Below the pieces are notes generated by a model, which saw nothing but the letters and a program-made list of their open reading frames with translations, did no database searches and was not told the DNA's origin. A stretch of DNA of 64,000 bases from Seiridium cupressi (lineage: Eukaryota > Ascomycota > Sordariomycetes > Amphisphaeriales > Sporocadaceae), in assembly GCA_036674765.1 (NCBI GenBank), contig JARVKI010000084.1, positions 62,001 to 126,000 of the forward strand, in the 5' to 3' direction. Positions 10,691-22,287 of the stretch are shown piece after piece (the first letter of the stretch is position 1; each line of letters begins with the position of its first letter). The position numbers and the translations under genes are program-made.

Positions 10691-12794
10691 TCAAACGGGG
10701 GACGAGCTCGCAGAGTTTCGTGTCTGGGCCTTTATATTCTGATGGTAGATTTCAGCTTCCAGACTAGTTCCTTTACCAATCCAGGATGCTGGAATACACT
10801 TATTCTCCGTTAAAAGCACTGTCCGATGCCATCGTGAGAGATTAGTGTGTGTGTTAGCTTGCGCAGCCACGTCGAGTAGAGCTTCTGCCTGTCGTATCCC
10901 GCGAACGTCTGCAACGTACCGAGCCATGTGCATCAGATATGCCTTTTGCTCATCGGTCGCGAGTGGATTTGTCGCCGGACCCATCAACGCCCAAGCAATG
11001 AAATTGGTTGCAAAGCAGGTTTGACGAGCGTCAGGGTGCCTATTTTTTCCGTCGGGAGCATCGCAAAACACATGCCTCCCTTCGGCGGTCCAACCACATA
11101 TATACGGAGTGCTGCTTACTATGGTCTCAAGATCATCCCGAGCTCGCTGGGCAATTGCTTGGTATGCCGGCATGTTCTGAAATCCTGTCTCAAACTTGAT
11201 TTGAGAAGTCAGAGCCGTTACATACGACAAACAAGACACCCTCGCCAAGCATATCCATAGGTGGAAGACGGCATGATGCATATTCTTGTATACACATATA
11301 GGAGATTGCGGATACGCATCTGGAAAGACGGAGTCTCGTTGAACAGGGCGGGGTAGGCGTAGCGGCTTGGAGCCTTGAGTCACAAAGGCTGTCGTCTCCA
11401 TGTCCGTGAACCGGTCGACGGCGCTCTTGACGTATGTCACGACCGAAACAACGAGATGATTCGCTGACTGCACATCTTCAGGGAGACCGTGCTGTTTGAG
11501 GACTTCTATCACAGGGTTTTTGGCAACTACAGAGTCCATCATCGATCGGATATGGTGATCCATAGTAGATTCGTTCATGTCGTTCACCTTGGCCAGTGTA
11601 TCTGGCGTGAAGGTCGCAGAGCTAATGCTGCTGCGCCACTGTAGCCAGAGAGCCACGTCCGCGCCTTCCGGGTCGGCAAAGCCGAGCAAGGACGTTCTAC
11701 ACTGGCAGGAAGTTAGTGTATATGCATCGGAGCTGTGCTGGTCGTAGCGTACCAACTCATATCTGACCACAAGATATAGTTGTGCAGGCAAAGCTTCGAG
11801 TACGGCCTTTGTCTTCCGGGTCTTGATCATCGATGCAGCGCCAAAAATGTGGTTCTACACCAAATCAGGGTCAGCAATTACTTTTACGGATAGGTTCTGG
11901 GGAGTCTGAAACAGGCTCGGGAGTATGCAGCCCTCAAGGCATTGTTATCAAGCCCAGAAAGAAGCTCAAAGAGGCGAGAAAGGACCCAAGAAGGTACATA
12001 CGTAAAACCCGATGAGTTGGTTGGACCGAAAGGACTCGAGGAAATACGTCAGCAAACGACGCGGTCTCAAAGCGTCACGGACTCACTTCGTAGAAGGCAA
12101 GCAATAAGACGGAAGCTAGTAGCTGATCGTCCTCTGCAGCATTTGGCCGCTGGATAGCTGTGTTCATAGCAGATATCGCTGTGGTATAGGCTTTCTGAGC
12201 TCCTGACTCTACCATCTTGGCATCACGGCGAGTGGAGAATGCCGCCAGAGAAGCAGCCGTTAGACAAGCCGAAAGACAGTCTCCAATTCTGTCCTGTCGC
12301 AAGATAATCCGCAACAGATGGGAGTACCCGGGATCAAGAGCGAGCGGTTGCTGGTCGATAAATTCGGTCCGCAAATAGGACATTGCTTGGTCATCAAGGG
12401 ATGGGGATGGGTTGGTCCTGATGCTGGTGGTCACCTGGCCTGATTCGTGAGGCAAAATGTCTTGTCGACTCTTCGGTCGGGTTGGCAAGCGAGTCTGCTC
12501 GAGAAAATGCGCCTGTGGCTTGCTTTGCTGTCTTTTCGAAGTCTGCTCAGCATTTCGAACCCGATTGATGGTCGATGCCGTCATATCGCGAACGGTCAGT
12601 TGCGACCAGTCCGTGTACCCAGAGCATATCCGCCCATTCTTCTGGCACTTGAAGCAATAAGGCTTCGACTCGTCACACTGAACATATCGGTCAGCTATCA
12701 GCTTCTTTCTAATGCATGTGCAGCGACCACAAACCTTGAGTCGCCTCTTGCGACATTCGCGACATGCTCCGGGGTGCTTGACAGGCTTCAACAT
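10691..12794 (-). CDS. Zn(II)2Cys6 fungal-type transcription factor
   Basis: Model: complement(10691..11701, 11753..11854, 12002..12034, 12087..12677, 12735..12794), 598 residues; introns of 51, 147, 52 and 57 bp, all phase 0. The first junction restores the binuclear zinc cluster: CRECRKRRLK joined to CDESKPYCFKCQKNGRIC, giving six cysteines with the usual spacing at about residues 11-38. The rest resembles the fungal regulator domain: PLALDPGYSHLLRIILRQD, LLASVLLLAFYE, NHIFGAASMIKTR, YELCRTSLLGFADPEG and a C-terminal helical region. The 33-bp micro-exon (12002-12034) is the least certain piece; it is supported by flanking GTGAGT and GTATGT donors and by phase, and skipping it would leave a 232-bp intron. 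It probably acts in the nucleus as a pathway regulator; no target can be named from the neighbours. Confidence 0.82.
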
Positions 12795-14216
12795 TGCGCG
12801 TCCCGCTTATACTACGCGAGGAACGACGACCCATCAGAGCGACGTCCTTGAAAAGCGGCCGAGACTCCGTTCGGGAGAACGGGAGCAGAGCTAGAGATTA
12901 GAGCGGTACACACGGGTTAAATGTCTCCGAGTAGTCACCTACAACAGCGATTGAAGACTGAAAGGTGGGTAAGTACATTGTAGGAACTTGGCTGCGGCGG
13001 ATAGTGCCTGACCCCGGCTCATTTTAGCTTTGACGATCAGCGTCCCTTAGTGCCCTTCGCGTGTCTCATTCATCATTATGCCAGCTCCTGCGTCATTCAC
13101 AATCCACGTGTCTCATGCCACCCTGGTCCTGGGCGTCACACGATTGAAGCACCGTAAGCATAGAGGCAAAATGCGGCACAGCACCCATCAGCCAAGCAAG
13201 GTTGCTGTTAAGTCACATGGATTAAAAGCTAAGGTTCTCGGAATGGCGTGTTTACATCGTTGCAGTCGAACATGACTAGAGGGCACGGCCCCTGAATTAG
13301 CGACGTTTAGCAGAAGATCAAGTGCGTTACAATGTATGTACAGCGGGAGCGCTTAGTGGTTTGGCGTTGTAATGGGACTAATTTAAAAAGTGTTCGCCGT
13401 TCCAGCGGCCCGGTGAGTCGCGGAACAGGGACACTAATTGATTGGTATCGCGCCGGCTTTCTGAAAGATAATGCCTATGCCATGATTTCCCCTGGTGCAC
13501 ATTAATATTATCTCAGGTCACAGTCCCGTGCAGACTTGTTCTGCGCGGGGACGACCCAACCGTCCCATCATTTAATTGACAACTGGGCAAATGTTGCAAC
13601 CAACTACGGATCCTAGACCTAGAACTTTAGTACTTGTCTTTATTCTCTAGTATTAGAGATGATCTGCTACCCGAAACCAAGATAGTTGATACTTGCATTG
13701 GTCATAGAGATAGTGTGTCCACGATTGCCTGTTAGAAGCTATAGACGTGGTCCGCGGAACTACACTGTTCACAAGCCTGATGAGCATTTTCCTGTGAGCA
13801 TGGCAGATCTCATGTCTTCCTCACCCCAGCCCTAACTGGTTGTACTGCTGTCTCCACATATTCCACCGCTATTGACATGACTGAAATGTATAGACTCATT
13901 CACTTTTAGGCAAAACATACTGCATACTCATTTTATCGGTTGGACCGGCACACGACAGCCATCAAGTAGATTTGCCTGTTCGTCGAGACCTTGAGCAGTC
14001 TACTACAGTTAAAACATCTTCTGCTGTATCCACTCGCGTTCATGCAATGTCCTGAAGGTGTTCAATCATCAAACTGACGTATTTGTGTTACGCGGAATTA
14101 AACTGCCATCACGAACGGTGAACCCAGCCTAATAATAAGAGGCCTTATCCGTTCAAGCCCAGAGTCTGCGTTGTGTTTAATCCAACGGTCAACGCACTCC
14201 ATCAAACTTTCGCGCT
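12795..14216. other. Intergenic, 1.4 kb, no gene recognised
   Basis: This is the upstream region of the Zn2Cys6 gene and the downstream flank of the decayed permease. The open frame at 13078-13275 (plus) has no recognisable domain. No repeat or RNA gene was recognised. Confidence 0.45.
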
Positions 14217-15812
14217 CATCTACCATCAATCACTTTCAATTCAATGAATCGAAGCAATTGGTATGTCACCCGCAAAGGCTATTGCAAGCCAAGCTCCGAT
14301 ATCACCACCAAAACCCCCAATCTGCTTGGCTACGGGACCCTGGTACCAAACCTGGCACTTACCTACGAGAGCGCCAGCCCAGCCGACAAGCTAGGATATG
14401 AATGCGGCTACTCCAACTGGTAATCGCTCCCTGTCTTCCCAAGCTGTCCAGTCGGATGTAACCCCGCGAAGGACATGGAAAAGTGTATATTCTCCGATGA
14501 CAATTGTCAACCATGGACAAACCCAGTAACTCATGATAGCCAAAAAGTTCTCAAGGATGTTGCGCCCCACTACAGAGCACACAGGTTCGATGGCGACGAT
14601 GATTAATACACCATGCCCACCTCGGAACGGCTTTGACGTAACGTCCTAGCACCTGACAGATATTTGCCGCCACGTAGGTCGACGGCGCATTGTTAGCAAT
14701 GGTCCCAAAAGACAGAATAACAACGCACAGACGGCCAAGTCCACCAAGGCCACCGTAGCAGTTCAGCAGAAGCGCACCAGATGATATGGCATAGGCATCA
14801 TTCCAAGCCGGTGTAGCGGTAACACCAGTGGCTATGCCAACGCCGATGATGTTCGTAGTCATAAGGGAAAGCCAAAAGAGCCGACCGATTTACCCATGAA
14901 GATCATCTTCCGAGGCGTCCGGGGCGGGTAGTGGACATAGAAATCGGCGGCAACAGCTGAGAAGCCAATCTGGAAAGAGGGTTCCGAGGCAAAAATGAAC
15001 ATCGATTGGTGGCAATCGTGCCAGCTGAGCCGACCGAGTCCAAACCCGTATTCCACTTTCGGCCTGAAGAGCCCAAAGAAGCAGTGCACAGGCTTGTGGT
15101 ATCCAAGCGTATCTGGTGGCAAACCTGTGTCGGCGATCTGTCTTACAGATCTGCACAAGGGTCCGTCGATGTGACATACATCTCATAAATATGTAGGATT
15201 TCACCCCCGAACGTGGCGATAACCCCTATTCCAAGGGCACCTACGATGCAACCAGCAGCCACAGTCAACCCTGCGCCGTCGACCGCCGAGAACATCTGAC
15301 CTGGTACGATGGCTCCACCACACCGCAGCCGATTTGCATAAACCATGTCCGGCATACATGCCAGTTTCGAGGGCCAGTAACGCTTGAAGTAGCGACCGAA
15401 TATATCATAAAGAATAATTGGTTAGAATCAGGTTCACTTTAAGATGGTCGGCGTAGTATGACAACATAAGACATATCGTGGTTCTATTCCCAATAGTTGC
15501 TCCAAACGTAGCCAACCCAGACTGAACACCGGCGGTCCAAGAAGACCGGGGATGAGACTCAGGGCACATAGGTTCATTCCAAACCAGAGCGCAAACATAT
15601 GCAGATAGCTAGATCTGTTCACTGCTGCGTATCTCTCCTCTGGCAGGACACGGGCAATAACTCGAGCTTCCAAACCCGCAAGGCTCTCAATTTTCCTATC
15701 CAAACGGGCAATTATACCAATCGCGGCAGGCGCTTCATGAGTGCCGCAGGAAGTGCTGTCTTCATTGAAGGAGCCATCTCGCTTACAGTAGGTGGCAGTA
15801 ATTTTGTATCCT
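14217..15812 (-). pseudogene. Decayed NCS1 purine-cytosine permease (Fcy2-like)
   Basis: The family is clear: DRKIESLAGLEARVIARVLP and SYLHMFALWFGMNLCALSLI at the N-terminus, YWPSKLACMPDMV, SAVDGAGLTVAAGCIVGALG, RYAWIPQACALLLWAL, GFSAVAADFYVHYPP, NIIGVGIATGVTATPAW, GRNILENFLAIMSYWVCPWL and QVWYQGPVAKQIGGFGGDIG. NCS1 permeases import nucleobases with protons or sodium across the plasma membrane. A genuine intron remains near 15125-15175 (GTATGT...ACACAG). The frame is otherwise broken by at least four single-base-type shifts (near 14267-14272, 14608-14613, 14887-14896 and between about 14990 and 15090) and an in-frame TAG at 14391-14393, with homology continuing to FIELKVIDGR and a stop at 14217. 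No ATG is evident at the 5' end near 15812. It cannot make a full 12-helix carrier. The lesions are mainly indels rather than C-to-T changes. Confidence 0.85.
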
Positions 15813-16466
15813 TGTCAGGTTCCTTATCGAGGACTTAAACCAAATACGGTAAAGCGTATGCGGCTATACGCCCTTTCATGCCGGTTGTCTCAATAAGATA
15901 CTTGATAGGGATATAAAATTATTGCTATGTACTGTAGCTTCTCAGTATCAATCCCATACGGCTGACGGCTGTCGTACGTCTGACTTCATCACAGAACTTT
16001 GCATTTGTGTTTCTCCACAGATCTACGTGAGAAAATGTGGTGACAGCTCGAATGGAGGGTGATGACCAGCATTCTTATCTACAGCCGTTTGCCACACCTA
16101 CTTCAAGTTGCATGCATGCAGTAGTAGCTCAACCCACATGGATGCATCAACAGGGGGTATGAACTCTTCCCACTTCTATCCCCGAGAGACTGAACTAGGC
16201 TTTTAGAGTGGGACTGCGCTAGCAGGGATTATTACGCGCTCTGATTGGTTCAAACTCACATGAGATACAAGTTGGCAGAAGGCTGCGTGCAAATTTTGGG
16301 AGAGGGCGTTGTATGTACTATAGGAGTCCCACTCTAAAAGCCTAGTTCAGTCTCCCGGGGATAACCAAAGGCCCCTCACTCTATCACCAAGCTTTCGAGA
16401 AGTACTATTTGCAACAAGAGGCTACAACCGAGAACTTTGACACCGTACTGTTCGTCTATCGAAGCA
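15813..16466. other. Intergenic / upstream region of the methyltransferase, contains a MITE
   Basis: No open frame of interest is present. The region 16179-16361 is a small inverted-repeat element (separate entry). The 105 bases between the element and the methyltransferase ATG must hold the core promoter, unless transcription starts inside the element. Confidence 0.5.
16179..16361. mobile_element. 183-bp MITE with 37-bp terminal inverted repeats and TA target duplication
   Basis: The left arm 16179-16215 (TCCCCGAGAGACTGAACTAG and on to GGGACT) is the inverted complement of the right arm 16325-16361 with a single mismatch over 37 bases. The arms enclose about 109 bp with no open frame. The element is flanked by TA on both sides (16177-16178 and 16362-16363), the target duplication made by Tc1/mariner-type transposases. 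Small size, long terminal inverted repeats and no coding capacity define a non-autonomous MITE. The high identity of the arms implies recent insertion. It lies 105 bp upstream of the methyltransferase ATG. Confidence 0.85.
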
Positions 16467-17252
16467 ATGTCCACACAGTATAACAGCATCCAAGCACCCT
16501 ACGATGAGATCCGAAAGACTTCCATTGCCCTGATCGAGAAGCAGAACGTACATGACGCTGTCGCACCATTTATTGAGGGGTCACGAGTGCTAGACCTTGC
16601 CTGCGGCTCCGGATTTTACACAAAAGAGTTCCCGAAATGGGGTGCAGGCAGTGTACTTGGCGTGGATATCTCTGCGGCAATGCTCACAGAAGCGCAGAGG
16701 GCGGTCAGCAATGAGGCCAGCAACTCACAGGTGGCTTTCTTGGAGGCGGACTGCAGTAAGCCGGTCGCGTATACTGGTGGGCCTTTCCAGGTAGTTTTCG
16801 GCGCGTGGTTGCTGGAATACGCGCCCAGCGCCAAAGACTTGACAGAACTTTTTCGCAATATCAGTCTCAATCTGGAGCCTGGAGGACACTTTGTTGGTGT
16901 GACTTCGCCGCCAACTCAAGATCCTGCCGCCTTTTACGAAGCTGAGAACCATGCCAGGCCTCACAGATCAGGTTTGCTCAAGGGCCACCCTACCCGCTTG
17001 CTGGAGGATGGTTGCACAGTCCATACACAAGGTGAAACAGCTCTTGGCACCGTCAAGTTTGACAGTTATCACCTGCGGAGAGACGTATATGAGAGGGCGG
17101 CCAGGGATGGCGGTCTACTAGGGACAATGGAGTGGAATGTGACCACCGTTCCGAACGGCTTTGAGGAGCCCATCATAGAGGGAGAGAGCAGAGAAGAAAT
17201 CGAGAGTTATAGGCTTGTACCGAACTACGGTATACTTGTTATAGCTAAGTAA
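16467..17252 (+). CDS. Class I SAM-dependent methyltransferase
   Basis: A single-exon frame of 261 residues. The ATG at 16467 is chosen because the frame upstream starts only with TTG. Motif I, VLDLACGSGFY at residues 41-51, binds S-adenosylmethionine; the acidic VLGVDIS strand follows at about 64-70, then FLEADCSK and the post-motif FGAWLLEYAP and LEPGGHFVGVTSPP. This order is standard for the class I Rossmann-like fold, and the length suits small-molecule methyltransferases of the UbiE/trans-aconitate type. The substrate cannot be deduced. It sits alone between two decayed transporter genes, with a MITE immediately upstream, so expression may have been changed by the insertion. No transmembrane segment or signal peptide is seen; it is probably cytosolic. 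Confidence 0.88.
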   Translation: MSTQYNSIQAPYDEIRKTSIALIEKQNVHDAVAPFIEGSRVLDLACGSGFYTKEFPKWGAGSVLGVDISAAMLTEAQRAVSNEASNSQVAFLEADCSKPVAYTGGPFQVVFGAWLLEYAPSAKDLTELFRNISLNLEPGGHFVGVTSPPTQDPAAFYEAENHARPHRSGLLKGHPTRLLEDGCTVHTQGETALGTVKFDSYHLRRDVYERAARDGGLLGTMEWNVTTVPNGFEEPIIEGESREEIESYRLVPNYGILVIAK

Positions 17253-18127
17253 ACCACCTTCAGGCGCCTCTGCCATGGTTAAATCATTATAAAAATGAAA
17301 TGAAGTATTTTAAAGCTTACCGATAATCTTTTTAATGAAGCCCCGTTGCCTTCAGAAGGCCATCAGCAGAAAGAGATTTGTCAAATGCACAATTACTAAC
17401 CTGAGTTGGTTTTGCGTCATGCCAATTACGGATTATGCATACGGATCTGGTAGGGCTCCCTTTGTCCAGATATCGGTTTATCATCGCATCCGCCGCGTGT
17501 GAAAATAGTCTCCGCAACAGATTAAACTAGACAGAGGGCCTACACGTCTCAGAGTTCAATGATACCTACAAGCAATAGATCTTCGGTCTATAAATCTAGA
17601 ACAGAGTCACTCGTCTCTTATCAGTTCAGCGATTGCACTCGTCATCTGATTCTTCGGAATAACTGAACACTGTATAAGGTACCGCGTAGCAGGCCTACAG
17701 TCAAATCACGCGACTTCAACACTATATGTATGGCAGATAACTCTTGAGCACTGATTCTTCGATTGTAAGCTCGATCTGATAACGAGCGTTTGGGAGCTCC
17801 AGCGCCACTGGAGGAGAGCGAACGTCCCAAACGGGATTAGCAGCTCCTCCAGCCACGACGTGGCTGGAGCTGGATAAAAGGGATTCACGCTCCCGTCCAC
17901 TCTTTAGATTTCCTTTCTTTTTTCAGACTTAGATATCACAGTCAATGTCATCAGGTGCTCTCATAACTTATCATAATATGCTACTCGGTCTATATGCTCT
18001 GAAGCATCTTTTCCGTCATGTGGTTGGAATCTATCATATCGGGAAATACCGCCAGAGCGCGTAATAGGCCCAACTAGTCCTGAATTCGTCCCAGCTCAAG
18101 CAAATCATCTTCACTGGTCTTCAACTA
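17253..18127. other. Intergenic with two small GC-rich hairpins
   Basis: No gene is recognised. A perfect 10-bp stem with a 3-base loop lies at 17847-17869 (CTCCAGCCAC / GTGGCTGGAG), and a related 6-bp stem CTCCAG / CTGGAG lies at 17797-17813. A pyrimidine-rich tract follows at about 17905-17925. Confidence 0.5.
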
Positions 18128-19072
18128 TTACAATATACCCGTTAGCCAATTGTGCTTTAATACGGAAGTTTTCAAGGAATGGAAATGGAATACGAACCCA
18201 AAGACCTCATCTATCAGCACCAAGGTTTTATCTTTCGTCTCGGGGACCATCAACCAAACAAACACCATTCCAAGAACCAGTCGGCCGGCAAAGAAAATGT
18301 ACAGATCCCATGAAATTCTAGGCAGCATGTTAGGCATGACTAATGCAATAATGAAATTATTCATCCAGTTCGCCGATGCCGCGACAGACGTCCCTTTGGC
18401 TCGAAGCGACAGAGGGAAGACCTCAGCAATGAGGGTCCACGAAGCTGGACCCCACGAGTAAGCAAAGTCCACGATGTGAAGCTAAATCATAACGATAGCA
18501 GCCCTGTCAAAATATAAGACCCACAAGTCCTCTGGTGGATAAGCTTCTTGGATTTTAACAAGCCCAACCCCCAGCCCTATGGGAGGCCCAATCGTTTTGA
18601 AATTGGGAAGCGAGCACGCCAGCAATCACCATTGTTGCTAGCATGCCGAACGAACCGACTAGCAGAAGTGGTTTCTGCCAGCTTTGTCGATAATCGTGAT
18701 GGTGGGGATTGTAGTGAGGACATTGATGATCTCGGTGATTCCCGTCGCAAGAAGAGAGCTAGTGCTATTCGCCGAACCTAGGCAGTTCTATCTGTTACGA
18801 GCAGAAGCATTGAGCCTCAGATACCAAAAAATGCACCAGTACGGGGGTATTATTTTGATAAGTGAGTCTTATAGTCTGGAAATCTCCAAGGGTGTCTTCT
18901 AATCACTCTTGTGGAAAGAGCCCGATGCCATGTCAAGGCTACAAGCTCTAAGTTGGCAAGTAAGATGTCTATTTGCACCGTGAAAATGATAAACAATATT
19001 CGAGAGACCCAATTTAGCGCAGGAAACTGCGACAACCAGCCATGTGCACGTTCCCTTTGGATGTCTCTCTAA
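18128..19072 (-). pseudogene. Decayed MFS sugar transporter fragment
   Basis: The right-hand portion reads RDIQRERAHGWLSQFPALNW (about 19010-19072), the central cytoplasmic loop of the fungal sugar transporter family. The middle shows ITEIINVLTTIPTITIIDKA then, after a one-base shift near 18660-18670, PLLLVGSFGMLATMVIAGVL. The left part reads FAYSWGPASWTLIAEVFPLS and PETKDKTLVLIDEVFG. An in-frame TAG lies at 18482-18484 between AAIVMI and LHIVDFAYSW. The N-terminal six helices are not found to the right. Family members import hexoses or related polyols and quinate with protons. With a frameshift, a nonsense codon and a missing N-terminal half it is not functional. Confidence 0.78.
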
Positions 19073-19684
19073 GCCCTATTGATCCATAGTCAACTGCTCG
19101 TATTGTGCTGAAACCGCCTGTCTAGAGGGATGAACCTATGTAAAAGTATCTGCCACAGCCGAAATGAAGTACCAAGCAAACAAGACTGACAATGTTCGGT
19201 ACAGGCGATTGTAGCAGCCACGCGACCAGACTTGTATAAGGGCAGTTGTTTTATGCCGCTGTCAAGATGGCTGTCGAGTCAAGGGCGAGTATCACATGAG
19301 TTCATTAAGGAACCAGGCCATTCGATTGGACATTCCGGGCTGTCATAGTCTACTAGGTAAACGGCCAAGGAATATTAAGTGGACCTTTCTACAATGTTGT
19401 ATTAGACCTGGTACTACACAACTTAGCTTGCTGCTATTTTGTAACATCGGGCTTCGCTGTTCGACGCATCAGTTTGTTCATTTATTCATCGTTGATTTAC
19501 ATGATAAGCCACCTGTAAGCAACCCTGGAAGGTCTATCTGATGGTATGGTGATTTCCTTAATGGGCCCATCGCTTTGCACTTGGAGCCAGGATTCCGTAG
19601 ATCGAAGGCAATGCAACAGCAACAGAACAGCGAGTATATTCTGTCCTTCTCGGCTAGATATAGGCGGCTATAGAATACATCACA
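19073..19684. other. Intergenic, no gene recognised
   Basis: Between the sugar-transporter relic and the 3' end of the intact MFS gene. It may include further unrecognisable relic sequence of the sugar transporter. The plus-strand open frames at 19296-19541 and 19546-19779 show no domain. Confidence 0.4.
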
Positions 19685-21491
19685 TTAACTATTATGTCCA
19701 GTTACAGCGCCCCAGATATACGAGGCCCATCCACAAAGAAGGAGTACCATCAACAGGCCGAAGCAAATCTTGGAGATGAGCATGTTTTTCGGTGCATTCT
19801 CGCCAAGAAAACGTGCTTTTCTATCCGCCAGGAAATTAGATCTAGCCATGCGCTGCTTCCGGCTCCACTGCAAATGTCGAAGATCAGGAGATCGCGAGGC
19901 CAGAAAGATCATAACGCAGGAAACCAGAACGGAGGCGGAAGCCATTGCCACATATAAGATGACAACATGATCATAAGAATTATCGTCTGCATCTTGGATG
20001 ACACCAGCCACGATGCGCACGATGATATTGATCCTACCAATTGTCAGAAACGTGATGGCACGTGCTACCCGAGAATTGACCCACGAGTTGTTCACCATGA
20101 TCTTTAGTGAGTACGCTGTACCGAATGTGCTTTGCTGCCACAGCGATATCCGCATACCGTCGATGAGGACCGTGGGGTTGTAGGTTGCCGCAACAGCATA
20201 GATGCCAAACGAAGCCGCAGTACCAGTGACGACTGATGCCCAGTTGACCAGGGCCATTGAGATGAAGATTCCAAAACTCGAAATTGCCACTTTTGCACGT
20301 TAGTGGGTAAATACTGACATGGAACGAGATACTCACACAAGGTGATACGTTGACCCATAAAGTCGATAAAAACCCCGACCACCGGTACGAGAAAGAATCC
20401 AGCATATCGCAACAGAGCCGTGTACCACCCCGCGGTGACCGAGTCAATATCAAATTTTTGTTCAGCGAGTTCCGTGGCATTGCCGCTGAACACAACCGCT
20501 GTCGATGTATAACAGAGAGAGTATAGCATCATGATCCAGAATACCCAAGGGAGTTCAATGACCTTTCGAACTTCCAACTTCTTGCCTTTCTTGACGAGTT
20601 TCTCGCCTGTGACTGGATCAATGCTGTGACCAAACTTCTGGCTTGATCTTTTGTTGAACCAAAAGAAGAGAGCCGACATTATGTTGGTGAAGATGTTAAT
20701 GAACACAGCGACCCAGAACACCCATGCAAAGTTTCCAGTATTCTAGAGATTGTTAACTCATGTCGATCCAGACTTTCCGGCCGAGGGGGCGCTACCTTTG
20801 CAATGACATTCGCCGATCCGGTGCCTGCGAAAGCTCCTAGTTTAGCAACCATCAGCTCGAGGCCGAGAGTTGATGCGAAACCATTACTCGGCGCGAACCA
20901 AGCTGAGAAGACTTGATACTGGGCAATCTGTGTCGAAATATCGCCGATTGCTAGAATAACACGACCCCCGATCATGAAGTTGAACGAACGGACCTGTGCC
21001 GCAGCTGCAACCAGAATGGCCCCTATGGAATAGACGATGTTCCCGTAGAAGAGTGCACCCGCGCCGCCCAGACGATCCGTCAATAGCCCACTGAATAAGA
21101 TCAAAAGCGTGACCATGAAATCCTCACTCGCCTCGAGCAGTGCATACTGGGTGTTGTTGATCGAAAGCTGCTTCTTGAGTGTACTCTTCATCGCACCAGT
21201 AATTCCGGAGCTCCATGAACCCCCGAACCGTATCAGGGTGACAAGTATGACTGCTGTCAGTTTCCAAGTCCATGGCGGAGGTGGTTTCTCGTCAATCGAT
21301 GGTGTAGGTGTCGACCTTGTATCTGGAGAATCAGTCTCTGTAGAGTTCGCATTGACTACGTTCTTCTCGGCCACATCGTCGTTGTGAACAGTGGTGTTGA
21401 CTGGGGCCACCATCTTGATGTGTCTGTGTTTCTCAAATGAAGTGGAATTCCGGCTACTCCCTTCACTTTCATCAGCATTGCCATGTGGCAT
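19685..21491 (-). CDS. Major facilitator superfamily transporter
   Basis: Model: complement(19685..20289, 20337..20742, 20796..21491), 568 residues; introns of 47 and 53 bp with matching phases. After about 75 hydrophilic residues come WTWKLTAVILVTLIRFGGSW, LLEASEDFMVTLLILFSGLL, the MFS A-motif-like TDRLGGAGALFYG, then more helices, a charged central loop (about 255-285) and a second half ending GLLMVLLLCGWASYIWGAV. About twelve hydrophobic segments in two halves match the MFS. The sequence (NNTQYALLEASED, FGIYAVAATYNPTV) suggests a nucleoside/metabolite-type fungal MFS rather than a sugar porter, but I cannot name a substrate. The start may instead be M27 (21413). It is intact, unlike the sugar transporter relic next to it. 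Confidence 0.85.
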
Positions 21492-22287
21492 TCCTTTATG
21501 TATCGGGGTCCGCGGTCCACATGTCCCCCATACTCCATCTTCGGCGTGGGCATTTCCACGAATTCTTCAACACCCGTCGTCTCTACGGGGTCCACGTCTG
21601 GAAGACGTTAGCAGACCCAAAATTGCTGCTGATTGATTTGATTGATTAGATAAAACTCTGCGCTCGACCCACTGACAAGCCTTGGCACAGCCCACATCAC
21701 GTTGATACGCAATCAAGGTTTTCTCCAATATCCTTGGCTCCCAATCTCATTTCCGAGGTGAAGGGTCGGCCGAGTTCAGTTAAGTGGGGATTGATTCGAA
21801 AACATTCAAATGCTAAGGATGTGATCCGATCGTCGGATCGCCCACAGAACCACGATTCGGCAGGACATCTCCGATGTGACAGAGATGATCTTGCCGATGG
21901 GTACATGCCAACCGACACTAGACATACCGCGCGTCTAGACCTAGAGTTTGTCGCGTCTCGCAACGAAAGTCATACTGCTGAGCTAGTACAGTCAACGTCT
22001 GGTGGGTTTTCTTCTCGCCGCAATCGGATCGCTGGAGAGGCAACGTAGTAACAGTTGTACATACTAGTTACTTCTATATTTAGATACGACAGACTATTGC
22101 TCTTCTGATTTCGCTCATCCCGCTTCTTCTTGCAACCTGATGGCGCCTTCAGCGTTTCTATATTGTTGTCGTGCCGCATTCTCTCCGTTAACCCCTTCCA
22201 TTCGATCAAGTCCAAATATGTATAATGCGAGAAAGGCGTCGTTCGTTGGATTGAGACTTATGCCAAGTAGTATTAGAATGGTGATAT
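21492..22287. other. Intergenic, no gene recognised
   Basis: Upstream region of the MFS gene and 3' flank of the beta-propeller gene. Open frames on both strands (21356-21595 minus, 21734-22048 plus, 21970-22215 minus) have no recognisable domain; the first could hold an extra 5' exon of the MFS gene, but no clear splice supports it. Confidence 0.4.
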
